From Sva-07 sp963707515 (GTDB lineage: Bacteria; Actinomycetota; Acidimicrobiia; Acidimicrobiales; Ilumatobacteraceae), in contig CAVPQI010000001.1 of the NCBI GenBank assembly GCA_963707515.1, positions 558,001-622,000 on the forward strand: a DNA stretch of 64,000 nucleotides. Direction: 5' to 3'. The notes beneath the pieces are model-generated. The model saw only the letters and a list, made by a program, of their open reading frames with translations, did not search any database and had not been told where the DNA came from. The translations under genes were made by a program, and so were the position numbers. Position 1 is the first letter of the stretch, and every line of letters begins with the position of its first letter. Shown piece after piece: positions 16,427 through 26,445 of the stretch.

Positions 16427-18924
16427 GTGGGCGGGATGCGCCACTCGGGTGGCACGCTCCTCGCTGCGGCGGTGCTCGCCGTCGTGATCGCCGCCGCAGT
16501 GCTGGTCGGGGTCGACCAGGCTCGCACGCCGACGTCCGCGCTCGGTCCCGTGCAGCCGATCACCCCGGTGCAGACGAACCCGCAGATGACGAGCGGATTC
16601 CGCACCGACCTCTCGCGGCGCGGCGAGGCGGTCACGACCGTGGCGCCGGATCGTCGACCGCCGGGATCCCGGGCGTCGGCGCCCACATCGGCCTCGACGA
16701 CACGACGATCGAAACGCCGTTCCCGGGCGACGAGGTCGGCGTCAGTGGCAACGGCTGCGTCGCCGCCGTCGTGCGCATCGGCCCGCCGATCCCGCCGCCC
16801 ACCACCACGACCACCACGACCACCACGACCACCGAGCCGCCGATCATCATCGGGCTGCGCCGGCCGGGCCAGGTGCAGCCAGCCCAGGTGCATCCAGCCC
16901 AGGTGCATCCAGCCCAGGTGCAGCCAGCCCAGGTGCAGCCGGCCCAGGTGCAGCCGGCGCGGGCGGTGCCCGCCCAGGCCGTCGATCCGGTCCCCAACGG
17001 CTTCACCCGCATCGAAGTGGTCGATCGATGCGACCCGACGAGCTCGCAGGTCCTCGCCGAGGTGCCGACCGAGGAGATCGGTCAGCCGGCGGTCGACTTC
17101 GACGGCGACGTCGTCGCTGTCCCGATGGCCTCGCGCGTCGTCCGCTTCGACATCGGTGCGACGATCATCCAGAGCGACATGCCGGTCGACTCGATCGGCG
17201 ACTTCAGCCCCTACGTCGCCGGCACCACCTCGTTCGAGCTCCGTGACAACTCGATCGACGTCTCCGCCGACGGCAACGTCGTCGTCGCCACCTTGTGGAA
17301 CGACGACTGCGACTGCTCCGACCTCACCGTCGCCAGCTGGGTCGCCGGCGCCACCGAGATCGCGCTCGTCAGCTCTCCCGACGGCGACGTCGACGGCGAG
17401 TCGTACTCACCGAGCGTCTCGGACGACGGCAGCTTCGTCTCGTTCGTGTCCGACCAGCGGCTCACCGGGCTGAGCGACGACGTCGCCGGTCCGTGGGTGT
17501 ACGTGCGCGAGCGGGCGACACCCGCCTTCGTCCTCGTCAGTCCCGTCGACGAGCAAGCCCGCTTCTCGTCGATCTCCGAGGACGGCTCACAGGTGACGTT
17601 CGTGCACCAACGGCCGCAGTGCGCCGGCACGGTCCCCGAGCCGGGCTGTGAGGACTTCCCCGCCCCGTTCCTCAGCGTCGCCTACTCGTCGGTCCCCGGC
17701 TTCGGTGCCGGGTTCGACGTCGAGACCATCAACCAGTCGGCCAGCGGTGCCATCGTCGGCGACCATCGCGAGCCGGTCATCTCCGGCAGCGGGCGCTACG
17801 TCGCCTGGACGACCAACGGCGGTGGCACGCTGCTCGGCCAACCGACCTTCGGCGACCAGTACCACGCCATGCTGCGCGAGCGCGACGCCTCGTTCCGCAT
17901 CGACGACCTCGATTTCGGCACCCAGACCTCGGGTGCCTCCCTCACCCGCTCGACGACGGTGACCAACACCGGGACGAGCTCGATCCTGCCCACCGAAATG
18001 GTCACCACGTCGCCCGCTTATGTCGTCACCGGCGGCTCCTGCGTCGTCGGCGAGTGGATCCCGCCGGGTGCCACGTGCACCGTCGACGTGCGCTTCACCG
18101 CACCCGTCGCCGATGGTGCTGTCAACGCCCAGCTCGTCGTGCGCGAGGCCGGCTTCGAGGCGCTCGAGACGACCGCTGCACTGACCGCCCAGGTGACGCC
18201 ACCGACCACGACGCCGCCCCCGTCGACCACCACGACCACCGTGGCGCCCCCCGGTCCGAGTGTCGACCCGATCGTCATCTTGTCGGCTGCACCGAACCCG
18301 CTCGAGTTCGGGCTGGTGGCGATCAACATCCCCACCGCGGTCGCCGAGATCACGATCGGCAACGGCGGCAACGTCGCCGGCCCGATCCAGTTGTTCGTCA
18401 GCGGCGACCACCCGGGCGACTTCGAGATCGTCTCCGACAGCTGCCGGGTTGCCGCGCTGGCGCCCGGCGCGACGTGCGTCGTGCGGGTCCGGATGACCGC
18501 CACCGCCGGCGGTGCGCGCACGGCCGTGCTCGATGTCATCAGCGGGTCGGCGACCACGCGGGTGACGATGATCGGCGAGGGACGCCTCGCACCGCAGCTG
18601 GCGGCGTCGCCGGCATCGGTCACGGAACGGAGCACGACGACGATCGTCGGCCAGGGCTTCGTTCCCGGCGAGGTCGTCACCGTCACCGTGGAGCCGATCG
18701 GCCTCGTCGTGACCGGCCTCGCCAACGGGGTCGGCGTGTTCCAGACACCGCTGCCCGTCTTCGGACGGTTGCCGCTCGGTTCGTACGAACTCGTCGTCGC
18801 CGAACGCCCGAGCTTCTACGACGAAGTCCGCGCGACGCTGGTCGTCGTCCTCGGCACGTACCAGCCGCAGGGGCCGACGAGCGCCATCTTCCGCGAGAAC
18901 ATGCTCGTCGTGCGCGGCAATTGA
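16427..18924 (+). CDS. Large surface protein with TolB-like and choice-of-anchor domains, one frameshift
   Basis: About 832 codons from GTG 16427, three bases after the previous stop. A membrane helix or uncleaved signal follows the start (LLAAAVLAVVIAAAVLVGV). The frame breaks near 16644, where one base is missing, and resumes with STAGIPGVGAHIGLDDTTIE. Next come a poly-Thr run, a QVQPA repeat block, and a TolB-like propeller region with repeated SDDGSFVSFVSDQ and SGSGRYVAWTTNGG-type blades. Two Ig-like domains of the choice-of-anchor D kind follow (FGTQTSGASLTRSTTVTNTG; FGLVAINIPTAVAEITIG). It probably faces the outside and pairs with the upstream membrane protein. Confidence 0.65.
16870..16959 (+). 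repeat. 15-bp minisatellite encoding QVQPA/QVHPA
   Basis: Six tandem 15-bp units (CAGGTGCAGCCAGCC and close variants), all in frame, encode six QV-Q/H-PA pentapeptides. The block follows an eleven-Thr run at about 16,801-16,835, which is itself built from ACC/ACG codons. Together they form a stalk-like linker between the membrane-proximal part and the propeller. The array is prone to length change by slippage. Confidence 0.9.
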
Positions 18925-19148
18925 GCGACGGTTCGACGCGCCCATTGCATTCCCCGACGACGGGCGCGACGATGTCGCTGGGTCCGTCGAGGTGTTCGTA
19001 CTGGGATCAGGCGCCACGCGAGAGCGTGACCGAGTGATCCAAGCCTTTCCCCGCAACGGGAACGCACCTCACGGGCCCGACTCGCGTCCCCGCGCTGGCG
19101 TGTGCGTGGCGGCGTGACAGCGTGGGCGTGGCGACGTGACGGTGGCCA
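18925..19148. other. Intergenic region between eCIS locus and GH15 gene
   Basis: About 220 bases without a supported gene or a clear hairpin terminator. Short GGCGTG-type direct repeats occur at 19,080-19,140. It marks the right edge of the injection-system locus. Confidence 0.4.
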
Positions 19149-21044
19149 ATGGTTGCGGGCGCAGTGAACGGGCATCGTCGTCGTGTGACGCTGCCCGATC
19201 CCGCGTGCCCCTCGCTCCCCATCGGCGACTACGCACTGCTCTCCGACTGCCACTCGACCGCACTCGTCAGCCGCGACGGGTCGATCGACTGGGCGTGCCT
19301 GCGACGGATGGACCGCGACCCGACGTTCGCCAGGCTGATCGACCACGATCGCGGCGGCTACTTCGCCGTCGTCCCGCGCGACGAGATCATCGAGCGGGGG
19401 CGGCGCTACCTGCCGCACACGATGGTCCTCGAGACCACGCTGCGCACCGCCCACGGAACGCTGCGCATCACCGACGCCTTCGCCATGCGACGCGGCGGAG
19501 CCCACGAACCCCGCGACGAGCTGCTGCGGCGTCTCGAGTGCAACGGGCGGATCGAGGTCGACATCGTCGTGGTGCCACGGTTCGACTTCGGCGAGGTGAC
19601 GCCGTGGCTGCGCCGTGACGGGCCCGGCGTCGTCACCGCGATCGGTGGTGACGACGCGCTGGTGATCGCCGCCTCGGTCGATTTCGAGATCGACCACGAC
19701 GACGGCATCCTCCACGGCCGCTGCGTCGTCGAAGCCGACCACCCGATCGACATCACCGCGCTGGCCCAACCGGCGCACCGCATCGTTCCTGAGGCGGCCT
19801 CCGCCGCCGACGTCCGCGACCATCTCGACGAGACGGTCACCTGGTGGGAGCGCTGGTCGCAGCGCACCGAACTCGACGGCCCCCACGCCGAGGCCGTGGA
19901 ACGGTCGGCGCTCGTGCTCAAATCGCTGAACTGCGCACCGACGGGTGCGATCATCGCCGCCCCGACGACGTCGCTGCCGGAGATCGTCGGTGGCGACTCG
20001 AACTGGGACTACCGCTACTGCTGGATCCGCGACGCCACGATGGCACTCGACGCGTTCTCGCTCGTCGGCCATCCCGAGATGGGCCAGGCGTTCCGCGACT
20101 TCATCATGCGCTCGGCGGCCGGGCGCGGCGCCGAGCTGCAGGTCCTCTACACATGCGACGGCAGCCGCCGCATCACCGAGGTCGAGCTCGACCTCGCCGG
20201 TTGGCGTGGATCGCGGCCAGTGCGGATCGGCAACGCCGCCGCCACCCAGGTGCAACTCGACGTGTACGGCCACCTGCTCGCCGCCGCCCACCTCTGGCAG
20301 TGTCACGCCGCGGCCGACGGTGGCGAGCCGATGAACCCCGACGAATGGCGGTTCCTGACCTCGCTGGTCGAGCGGGCGATCGACCACTGGCAACGCCCCG
20401 ATCGCGGTATCTGGGAGCTGCGCAGCGAACCGCGCCACTACGTGCACTCGAAGGTGATGGTGTGGGTGGCGCTCGATCGGGCCGTGCGCCTCGTCGAGGA
20501 CCACGACCTCGACGGCGTCGACCTCGAGCGCTGGAAGCAGCTCCGCGACGAAATCCGCGACACGATCCACCGCGACGGCCTCGATCCCACCGGGAGCCAT
20601 TTCGTGCAGTCGTTCGGCGCCGACGTCGTCGACGCCAGCCTGCTCAACCTCCCCCTCGTCGGGTTCATCGAGGCCACCGACCCGCTGATGGTCGCCACCG
20701 TCGAGCGGATCCGCGCCGACCTGGAGATGCACCCCGGCGGTCTCCTGCGTCGCTTCGGCGACGACCCCACCGGTGAGCCGGGCACCGGCCGCGCCAACGA
20801 CGACGAGGGGGCGTTCCTGCTGTGCTCGTTCTGGCTCGTGGAGGTGCTCAGCCTGCAGGGCCGTGTCGACGAGGCGACGGCGCTGTTCGATCAGTTGCTC
20901 GGCTACGCCAACGACCTCGGCCTGCTCGCCGAGCAGTACGACGTCGGCCTCGGCGAGCTGATCGGCAACTATCCACAGGCGTTCACCCACCTCGGCGTGA
21001 TCATCGCCGACGCCCGCCTGCGCGCGGCGCGCGCCGCCGCCTGA
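19149..21044 (+). CDS. Glycoside hydrolase family 15 (glucoamylase/trehalase-like)
   Basis: A 631-residue enzyme of the GH15 type that hydrolyses terminal alpha-glucosidic bonds, including trehalose in some actinobacterial members. The N-terminal beta-sandwich begins PIGDYALLSDCHSTALVSRD. The (alpha/alpha)6 barrel has the catalytic-region motifs NWDYRYCWIRDATMALDAF (about residues 285-302) and DEGAFLLCSFWLVE, and near the C-terminus EQYDVGLGELIGNYPQAFTH with its Glu residues. No signal peptide is evident, so it is probably cytoplasmic. The start is uncertain: ATG 19149 or GTG 19185 (family similarity begins after the latter). Confidence 0.88.
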   Translation: MVAGAVNGHRRRVTLPDPACPSLPIGDYALLSDCHSTALVSRDGSIDWACLRRMDRDPTFARLIDHDRGGYFAVVPRDEIIERGRRYLPHTMVLETTLRTAHGTLRITDAFAMRRGGAHEPRDELLRRLECNGRIEVDIVVVPRFDFGEVTPWLRRDGPGVVTAIGGDDALVIAASVDFEIDHDDGILHGRCVVEADHPIDITALAQPAHRIVPEAASAADVRDHLDETVTWWERWSQRTELDGPHAEAVERSALVLKSLNCAPTGAIIAAPTTSLPEIVGGDSNWDYRYCWIRDATMALDAFSLVGHPEMGQAFRDFIMRSAAGRGAELQVLYTCDGSRRITEVELDLAGWRGSRPVRIGNAAATQVQLDVYGHLLAAAHLWQCHAAADGGEPMNPDEWRFLTSLVERAIDHWQRPDRGIWELRSEPRHYVHSKVMVWVALDRAVRLVEDHDLDGVDLERWKQLRDEIRDTIHRDGLDPTGSHFVQSFGADVVDASLLNLPLVGFIEATDPLMVATVERIRADLEMHPGGLLRRFGDDPTGEPGTGRANDDEGAFLLCSFWLVEVLSLQGRVDEATALFDQLLGYANDLGLLAEQYDVGLGELIGNYPQAFTHLGVIIADARLRAARAAA

Positions 21045-21106
21045 ACTCGCCGCCCACCAGCCCGACGCCTGCCTGGACGCGCCTCGGTCGACAATGTGGC
21101 CCGGTG

Positions 21107-21925
21107 TCAGCGGCGCGGGCCGGCGGCGACGGCGGACGAGGTGAGGCGCTCGGCGGCTTCGGCAGTGCGCTGTTCCGCGCTCGCCCAACGCCACACCGCC
21201 GTGAGCAGCAGCGGCAGGCTCAACGCCATGCCCCCGACCCACATCAACGACGCCGCGGCGCGCTGGTCGTCGAGGGCGCGGTCGGCACCGAGCTGGTCGG
21301 CGTAGGTGTCCATCAGCGGGACCGACGCCGTCAGCAGCACCACGCCGAGCAGCGCGCTCCCGGCGATCACGGCGAACACACCCGCCACCCGTGCCGGGGC
21401 GGCGGCACTGCCGGCCGAGAGCACCGCCGCCCACAACGCGATCGCGCTGCCGAGGTAGGCGACGTGTTCGAGGTCGTGGACGAACCGCGAGTCGAGGGCC
21501 GCGTCGTAGATGCCCGTGAGGTGGGTGACGAAGAGGACACCGACGAACAGGGCCGGCGCGGCGAGCGGACCGCTGCGCCGCCAGGTCGCCGCCACCTTGC
21601 GTTCCACCGGCGACAGGTGGGCCGGGCGGTCGAACCCGGCGCGCAGGGTGCGGACCGGGCGGGCGAGCACCAGCAGCGGCCCGGCGACGAGGATCATCAA
21701 CAGGTGCTGCACCATGTGACCGGTGAACGACTCGTGGGCGAGACGCTCGAAGTCGGGCGACGTCGACACGGCGAGGGCCACGAGCCCGCCGGTCCAGGCC
21801 CACAGCCGCCACGTGGTCCGGCGGCTCGGGTCCTGCCGCCACCAGGCGACGGCGTAGATGCCGGCGGCGGCGAGGGCGACGACGACCAGCGTGACGTGCT
21901 CGGCCGGGTTGGTGTGGGCGATCAT
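21107..21925 (-). CDS. ctaG: Cytochrome c oxidase assembly protein, CtaG (caa3) family
   Basis: About 272 residues with seven or so hydrophobic helices. The diagnostic parts are HMVQHLLMILVAGPLLVLAR and LFVTHLTGIYDAALDSRFVH-like helices with His residues, as in the caa3_CtaG family that handles copper delivery to the CuB site. It is the last gene of the respiratory operon, 23 bases after ctaF. ATG 21925 (MIAHTNPAEH) is the simplest start. Confidence 0.85.
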   Translation of the reverse strand: MIAHTNPAEHVTLVVVALAAAGIYAVAWWRQDPSRRTTWRLWAWTGGLVALAVSTSPDFERLAHESFTGHMVQHLLMILVAGPLLVLARPVRTLRAGFDRPAHLSPVERKVAATWRRSGPLAAPALFVGVLFVTHLTGIYDAALDSRFVHDLEHVAYLGSAIALWAAVLSAGSAAAPARVAGVFAVIAGSALLGVVLLTASVPLMDTYADQLGADRALDDQRAAASLMWVGGMALSLPLLLTAVWRWASAEQRTAEAAERLTSSAVAAGPRR

Positions 21926-21948
21926 CGTCGGTCGGTCACCTCCTCCCG

Positions 21949-22329
21949 TCAGCTGTCCAGGTCGCGCACCAGCAACAGCACCTGCGAGGCGATGATCGCC
22001 AAGCCGGCCATGCTCATCCACGATCCGAGCGGCACGCCGACGAGCAGGGCGGTGAGCCCGACCGCCAGAGCCACCGGCCGCAGGCTCTCGGTGGGAAAGA
22101 TGCCGACGACGCCGGTCTCGTCGCGGGCGTCGGCGTCGACGAGGTCCTCGGGACGCGCACCGTGACGCCGATGCCAGTCCCACGACCACCCCGCGACCAG
22201 ACCGCCGAGCGCCGCTGCGGCGAGCAGCACGCTCACCCCGACCGCCTCGCCGCCGACGAGGAAGTAGATGACGGCGATGACGATGAAGTACACGGCCACA
22301 CCGGTCCACAGCATCGTCTCCAGCCTCAT
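21949..22329 (-). CDS. ctaF: Cytochrome c oxidase subunit IV, actinobacterial CtaF type
   Basis: A 126-residue membrane protein with four helices (about 7-26, 30-48, 84-100, 103-122). The start MRLETMLWTGVAVYFIVIAV and the motif WSWDWHRRHGARPEDL resemble the small actinobacterial subunit of the bcc-aa3 supercomplex. It overlaps ctaD by four bases. Confidence 0.88.
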   Translation of the reverse strand: MRLETMLWTGVAVYFIVIAVIYFLVGGEAVGVSVLLAAAALGGLVAGWSWDWHRRHGARPEDLVDADARDETGVVGIFPTESLRPVALAVGLTALLVGVPLGSWMSMAGLAIIASQVLLLVRDLDS

Positions 22330-24254
22330 CGGGGGCGCTCCTCGGCGGGCCCGCCGTCAGCACCGTCGGCACCGTCGGTCGACGGACCGTCGCCGTTGCC
22401 GGACGGGCCGTGATCGTGATCGTGATCGTGCGCGTCGGTGAGGTTGTCGGAGCGCGCCGTCGGTTCGGCCTCGGGGTGCTCCGACCACTGGTGCAACGGC
22501 AGCCAGTGGTCGTCGTGGTCGGCGCGTGCCTCCCAGGCGTGCTGCGTGCCGAGCGAGCCGACGTCGTCGTGGTTGATCCAGCGCAGGTCGAACACCGGCC
22601 GCTCCGAGCGGATCGGCGGCAGCCAGGCGAAGTTGTGCTCCGGCGGTGGCGACGTGGTGGCCCACTCGAGCGAGTTGGCGTGCCACGGGTCGGCGCCGAC
22701 CGTGCGCGGCCCACGCAACGACTTGACGACGGCGATCACGAACGGCACCATCGCCGCCACCAGCACGACGAAGCCGATCGACGAGACCATGTTCCAGAAC
22801 TCGAACGCCTCGATCGGTTCGTAGTCGGCGACCCGCCGCGGCATGCCGTAGCGGCCGAGGAGGTGCATGCCGAAGAACGTCATGTTGAACCCGATCATCA
22901 GCAGCCAGAAGTGCCAGCTGCCGAGCTTCTCCGACAGCATTCGCCCCGTGACCTTCGGCCACCAGAAGTAGATCGCCGCGAACATCGCGAACACGACCGT
23001 GCCCCCCATGACGTAGTGGAAGTGGGCGACGACGAAGTACGTGTCGGACAGGTGGAAGTCGAGCGTCGGCGAGGCGAGCATCACCCCGGTGATCCCGCCG
23101 CCGACGAACGTGACGAGGAAGCCGAGGGCGAACTTCATCGGCGCCTCGAAGGTCAGCGACCCCTCCCACATCGTGCCGAGCCAGTTGAAGACCTTGACGC
23201 CCGTCGGCACGGCGATGAGGAACGACGTGAGGGCGAAGAACGACAGCACGACCTCGCCAGTGACGAACATGTGGTGTGCCCACACCGACGTGGACAGCGC
23301 CGAGATCGCCAACGTCGCCAGGACCAGGCCCTTGTAGCCGAAGATCGGGCGGCGGGCGAAGACCGGGAAGATCTCGGTGATCACCCCGAAGAAGGGCAAG
23401 GCGACGATGTACACCTCCGGGTGCCCGAAGAACCAGAACAGGTGCTGCCACAGGATCGGCGCACCACCGTCGGTGGGGTCGAAGAAGTGGGTGCCGAACT
23501 GCCGATCGGCCTCCAGCATCAACAGCGCCCCGGACAGCACCGGGAACGCCAGCAGCACCATGAACGACGTCAGCAGCAGGTTCCAGGTGAGGATCGGCAT
23601 GCGGAACAACGTCATCCCCGGGGCGCGCATCATCGTGACCGTGGTGATCACGTTGACCGCGGTCAACGTGCCCGACGTGCCGGTGAGGATGACCGAGATG
23701 ATCCACAGGTCGGCACCGAGGCCCGGCGAGTACCCCGCCCCGGACAGCGGCGGATAGGCGAACCACCCGAACGCCGCGGCGCCGCCGTCGCTGACGAAGC
23801 CGAGCAGCATCACCGCCCCGCCGATCGCGTAGAGCCAGTACGAGAAGGCGTTGAGCCGCGGGAAGGCGAGGTCGGGCGCACCGATCTGCAACGGGATGAG
23901 GTAGTTGGCGAGGCCGAACCCGAACGGGACGGCGAACAGATACACCATCACGCTGCCGTGGATCGTGAACACGCCGTTGTAGGTCTGCTCGTTGACGAGC
24001 TGCATGCCTGGTTCGGCGAGCTCGGCACGGATGATGCCGGCGAGCGCGCCGCCGATGGCGAGGAACACCAGCGACGTCAGGATGTAGGCGATGCCGAGCG
24101 CCTTGTGGTCGGTGGTCGTCAACCACCCGGCGATCGAGCGTGGCAGGTGGCCCGGCTCGACGTCGGTGAGGAACGAGTCGACCTCGACGAGCCGCCGCTC
24201 GTCACCATCACCCAGCCGTCGGGGCTCGGCGGGACGGTCGGCGGTGGTGGTCAT
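22326..24254 (-). CDS. ctaD: Cytochrome c oxidase subunit I (aa3-type)
   Basis: A 642-residue catalytic subunit that reduces oxygen and pumps protons. All key sites are visible: the heme a ligand helix (FTIHGSVMVYLFAVPFGFGL), the His-Tyr crosslink motif WFFGHPEVYIVALP, the CuB His pair in SVWAHHMFVTG, and the heme ligands in VVAHFHYVMGG. Twelve core helices are followed by a long hydrophilic tail rich in His-Asp repeats and Gly. Four-base overlaps link it to ctaC upstream and ctaF downstream. Confidence 0.97.
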   Translation of the reverse strand: MTTTADRPAEPRRLGDGDERRLVEVDSFLTDVEPGHLPRSIAGWLTTTDHKALGIAYILTSLVFLAIGGALAGIIRAELAEPGMQLVNEQTYNGVFTIHGSVMVYLFAVPFGFGLANYLIPLQIGAPDLAFPRLNAFSYWLYAIGGAVMLLGFVSDGGAAAFGWFAYPPLSGAGYSPGLGADLWIISVILTGTSGTLTAVNVITTVTMMRAPGMTLFRMPILTWNLLLTSFMVLLAFPVLSGALLMLEADRQFGTHFFDPTDGGAPILWQHLFWFFGHPEVYIVALPFFGVITEIFPVFARRPIFGYKGLVLATLAISALSTSVWAHHMFVTGEVVLSFFALTSFLIAVPTGVKVFNWLGTMWEGSLTFEAPMKFALGFLVTFVGGGITGVMLASPTLDFHLSDTYFVVAHFHYVMGGTVVFAMFAAIYFWWPKVTGRMLSEKLGSWHFWLLMIGFNMTFFGMHLLGRYGMPRRVADYEPIEAFEFWNMVSSIGFVVLVAAMVPFVIAVVKSLRGPRTVGADPWHANSLEWATTSPPPEHNFAWLPPIRSERPVFDLRWINHDDVGSLGTQHAWEARADHDDHWLPLHQWSEHPEAEPTARSDNLTDAHDHDHDHGPSGNGDGPSTDGADGADGGPAEERPR

Positions 24255-24940
24255 TCCGCAACCTCCTGCAGCTCGGTGATCCAGGCCTCGAACTCGTCGG
24301 GCGGCAGCACCTCGACCCCGAACCGCATGTAGGCGTGGTCGAGTCCGCAGAACTCGGCGCACACACCGGTGTTGGGGAACGATCCGGTGCGGTCGTCCAT
24401 GTCGACGCTGAAGCTGCTCGGGCTGCCCGGAATCATGTCGCGCTTGAAGCGGAAGGCGGTGATCCAGAACGAGTGGATGACATCGAGCGACTCCAGCTCG
24501 AAGCGCACCGTCGACGACGACGGCAACACCAGCACCGGGTCCTCGGTGACGCTGTCGTCGACGATCGTCACGCCGTATTCGGGGTACTCGAACTCCCACG
24601 ACCACTGGAACGCCGTCACGTGGACCACCAGGTCGGGGTCGTCGTCGGCCGCATCGATCTCGTTCACCGTGATGAGCGTGACGGCAAAGATGCCGAGCAC
24701 GACCAGGAACGGGATGATCGTGTAGGCCGCCTCCATCGGGATGTTGTAGTGCTTCTGCCGCGGCAGCTCGTCGGTGCGTCGCCGATAGCGGAAGATGATC
24801 CAGATCACCAGCACGGTGACCAGCGCCAGCACGCCGAGGCCGATCCACAACAGCGCCGCGTAGACGTTGTCCATCGTCTCGGCCTCGTCGGTGAGCGGGG
24901 GTTCGAGCGGCGAACGCACGATGGCCTGCGTCGAGATCAC
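24251..24940 (-). CDS. ctaC: Cytochrome c oxidase subunit II
   Basis: A 229-residue subunit carrying the CuA site that takes electrons from QcrC. Two transmembrane helices (about 28-50 and 68-90) are followed by a cupredoxin domain with a His in DVIHSFWITAFRFKRD and the full CuA loop CAEFCGLDHAYM. There is no lipobox and no fused cytochrome c. GTG 24940 overlaps the qcrB stop by four bases. Confidence 0.95.
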   Translation of the reverse strand: MISTQAIVRSPLEPPLTDEAETMDNVYAALLWIGLGVLALVTVLVIWIIFRYRRRTDELPRQKHYNIPMEAAYTIIPFLVVLGIFAVTLITVNEIDAADDDPDLVVHVTAFQWSWEFEYPEYGVTIVDDSVTEDPVLVLPSSSTVRFELESLDVIHSFWITAFRFKRDMIPGSPSSFSVDMDDRTGSFPNTGVCAEFCGLDHAYMRFGVEVLPPDEFEAWITELQEVAE

Positions 24941-26445
24941 GGGATCACCTCCACCGGTTCGAGCGGATCGTCGGTCGGGGCGTGCGCGTTCTGTGGGTCG
25001 TCGTGGCCGACGTAGCCACCGCCGGCGGTGCGGGCGACCGGGGCGGCACGCTCGGTGCGGTCCGGACCGGGCCGGTCGCGCAAGGCGATGCACGCCCGCC
25101 GGGTGAGATACCACGACAGCGGCGTGCCGACGAGGAGGACGATCTGCAACACCGTCGTCACTCGGCCGACGGACATCTGCAGCGTGTTGGCGATGACGTC
25201 CTGGGCACCGGCGAGGAACAGCACCGTGACGAAGAACGTCGACGCCACGCCCACCGCCGTGCGGTCCGGTGCATCGCGCGGACGGTCGAGGAGGTGGTGG
25301 TCGCGGCGATCACCGGTGAACTTGCGCTCCAACCACGGCACGGCGAACAACCCGACGAAGATCAGCCCGGGGATCAGCACGGCCGAGAAGACCAGGTTGT
25401 TGATCATGTACCTGCCGATGCGGATCTCCCATGGCGGGAACAGACGCACCGAACCCTCGAGGAAGCCGATGTACCAGTCGGGTTGCGAGTACGAGGTCGC
25501 ATCGGCGGCGTTGTACGGCCCGTAGAGCCAGACGGCGTTGATGTCGAACAGCGCACCCATCGCCGCGATCACCCCGGCGACGAGGAACAACAGGCCGATC
25601 GACTTCATCGCGAAGGCCGGCCAGACCCGCTCGCCGACGACGTTGCGTTCGGTTCGTCCGGGACCCTTGAACTGGGTGTGCTTCTGGTGCCACACGAGGG
25701 CGAGGTGCACGCTGAGCAGGGCGATGATCGTCAGCGGGATGATCAGGATGTGCACCGGATAGAGCCGGCCGATGATGTCGGTGCCCGGCCATTCGCCGCC
25801 GAAGATGAGGTACGTCAGCCGCTCGCCGATGAAGGGCAGGGCGAGGATGATCGAGTAGGTGATGCGCAAACCGGTGGCCGAGAGCAGGTCGTCGGGCAGG
25901 GAGTACCCGGTGAACCCACCGGCGAGGGCGAGCAGCAGCAACACCAGCCCGACGTACCAGTTGAGGTCGCGCGGTCGGCGGAACGCACCGGTGAAGTAGA
26001 CGCGGGCGAGGTGGATGGCGATCGCCCCAACGAAGATCAGGGCCGCCCAGTGGTGCATCTGGCGGATCAACAGGCCGCCCTTGGTCTCGAACGAGATGCG
26101 CATCACCGAGTCGTAGGCCGCAGACACGTGCTGGCCCTGGAGCGGCTCGTACGAACCGGTGTAGATCAACTCCTGCTGCGATCCCTCGAAGAACAGCGTC
26201 AGGTAGACCCCCGTCGCCAGCAGCACGACGAACGAGTACAGCGCCAGCTCGCCCCAGAGGAACGAGAAGTGGCTGGGGAACACCTTGCGCAGGTTCTGGT
26301 TCAACCAGCTGCCGCCTCCGGTGCGGCTGGTGATCGAGTCGACGTACCGCTCGACGAGGCCACGCCGGTGGTGCTGCGCCACCTCCTCCTGCTCCGGCGG
26401 GCCGTCGGTGCGGTCCTGCGGACGCTCGGTCGTCGTGTCACTCAT
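24937..26445 (-). CDS. qcrB: Cytochrome bc1 complex cytochrome b subunit
   Basis: A 502-residue cytochrome b of the long actinobacterial form. Heme b ligands are in the helix MHHWAALIFVGAIAIHLARV and in PVHILIIPLTIIALLSVHLA. The quinol-site PEWY-type motif appears as QPDWYIGF. It has nine or so helices and a 60-residue hydrophilic C-terminus. It overlaps qcrA and ctaC by four bases on each side. Confidence 0.96.
   Translation of the reverse strand: MSDTTTERPQDRTDGPPEQEEVAQHHRRGLVERYVDSITSRTGGGSWLNQNLRKVFPSHFSFLWGELALYSFVVLLATGVYLTLFFEGSQQELIYTGSYEPLQGQHVSAAYDSVMRISFETKGGLLIRQMHHWAALIFVGAIAIHLARVYFTGAFRRPRDLNWYVGLVLLLLALAGGFTGYSLPDDLLSATGLRITYSIILALPFIGERLTYLIFGGEWPGTDIIGRLYPVHILIIPLTIIALLSVHLALVWHQKHTQFKGPGRTERNVVGERVWPAFAMKSIGLLFLVAGVIAAMGALFDINAVWLYGPYNAADATSYSQPDWYIGFLEGSVRLFPPWEIRIGRYMINNLVFSAVLIPGLIFVGLFAVPWLERKFTGDRRDHHLLDRPRDAPDRTAVGVASTFFVTVLFLAGAQDVIANTLQMSVGRVTTVLQIVLLVGTPLSWYLTRRACIALRDRPGPDRTERAAPVARTAGGGYVGHDDPQNAHAPTDDPLEPVEVIP

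Noticed and set aside
1..18924. The locus as an intact prophage
   Set aside because: No capsid, portal, terminase, lysis or integrase genes are present, and DUF4157, DUF4255, DUF4280 and LysM adaptor genes mark an injection system.
22410..24332. A 640-codon open frame opposite ctaD
   Set aside because: It is antisense to a gene with full catalytic motifs; long antisense frames are expected at this GC content.
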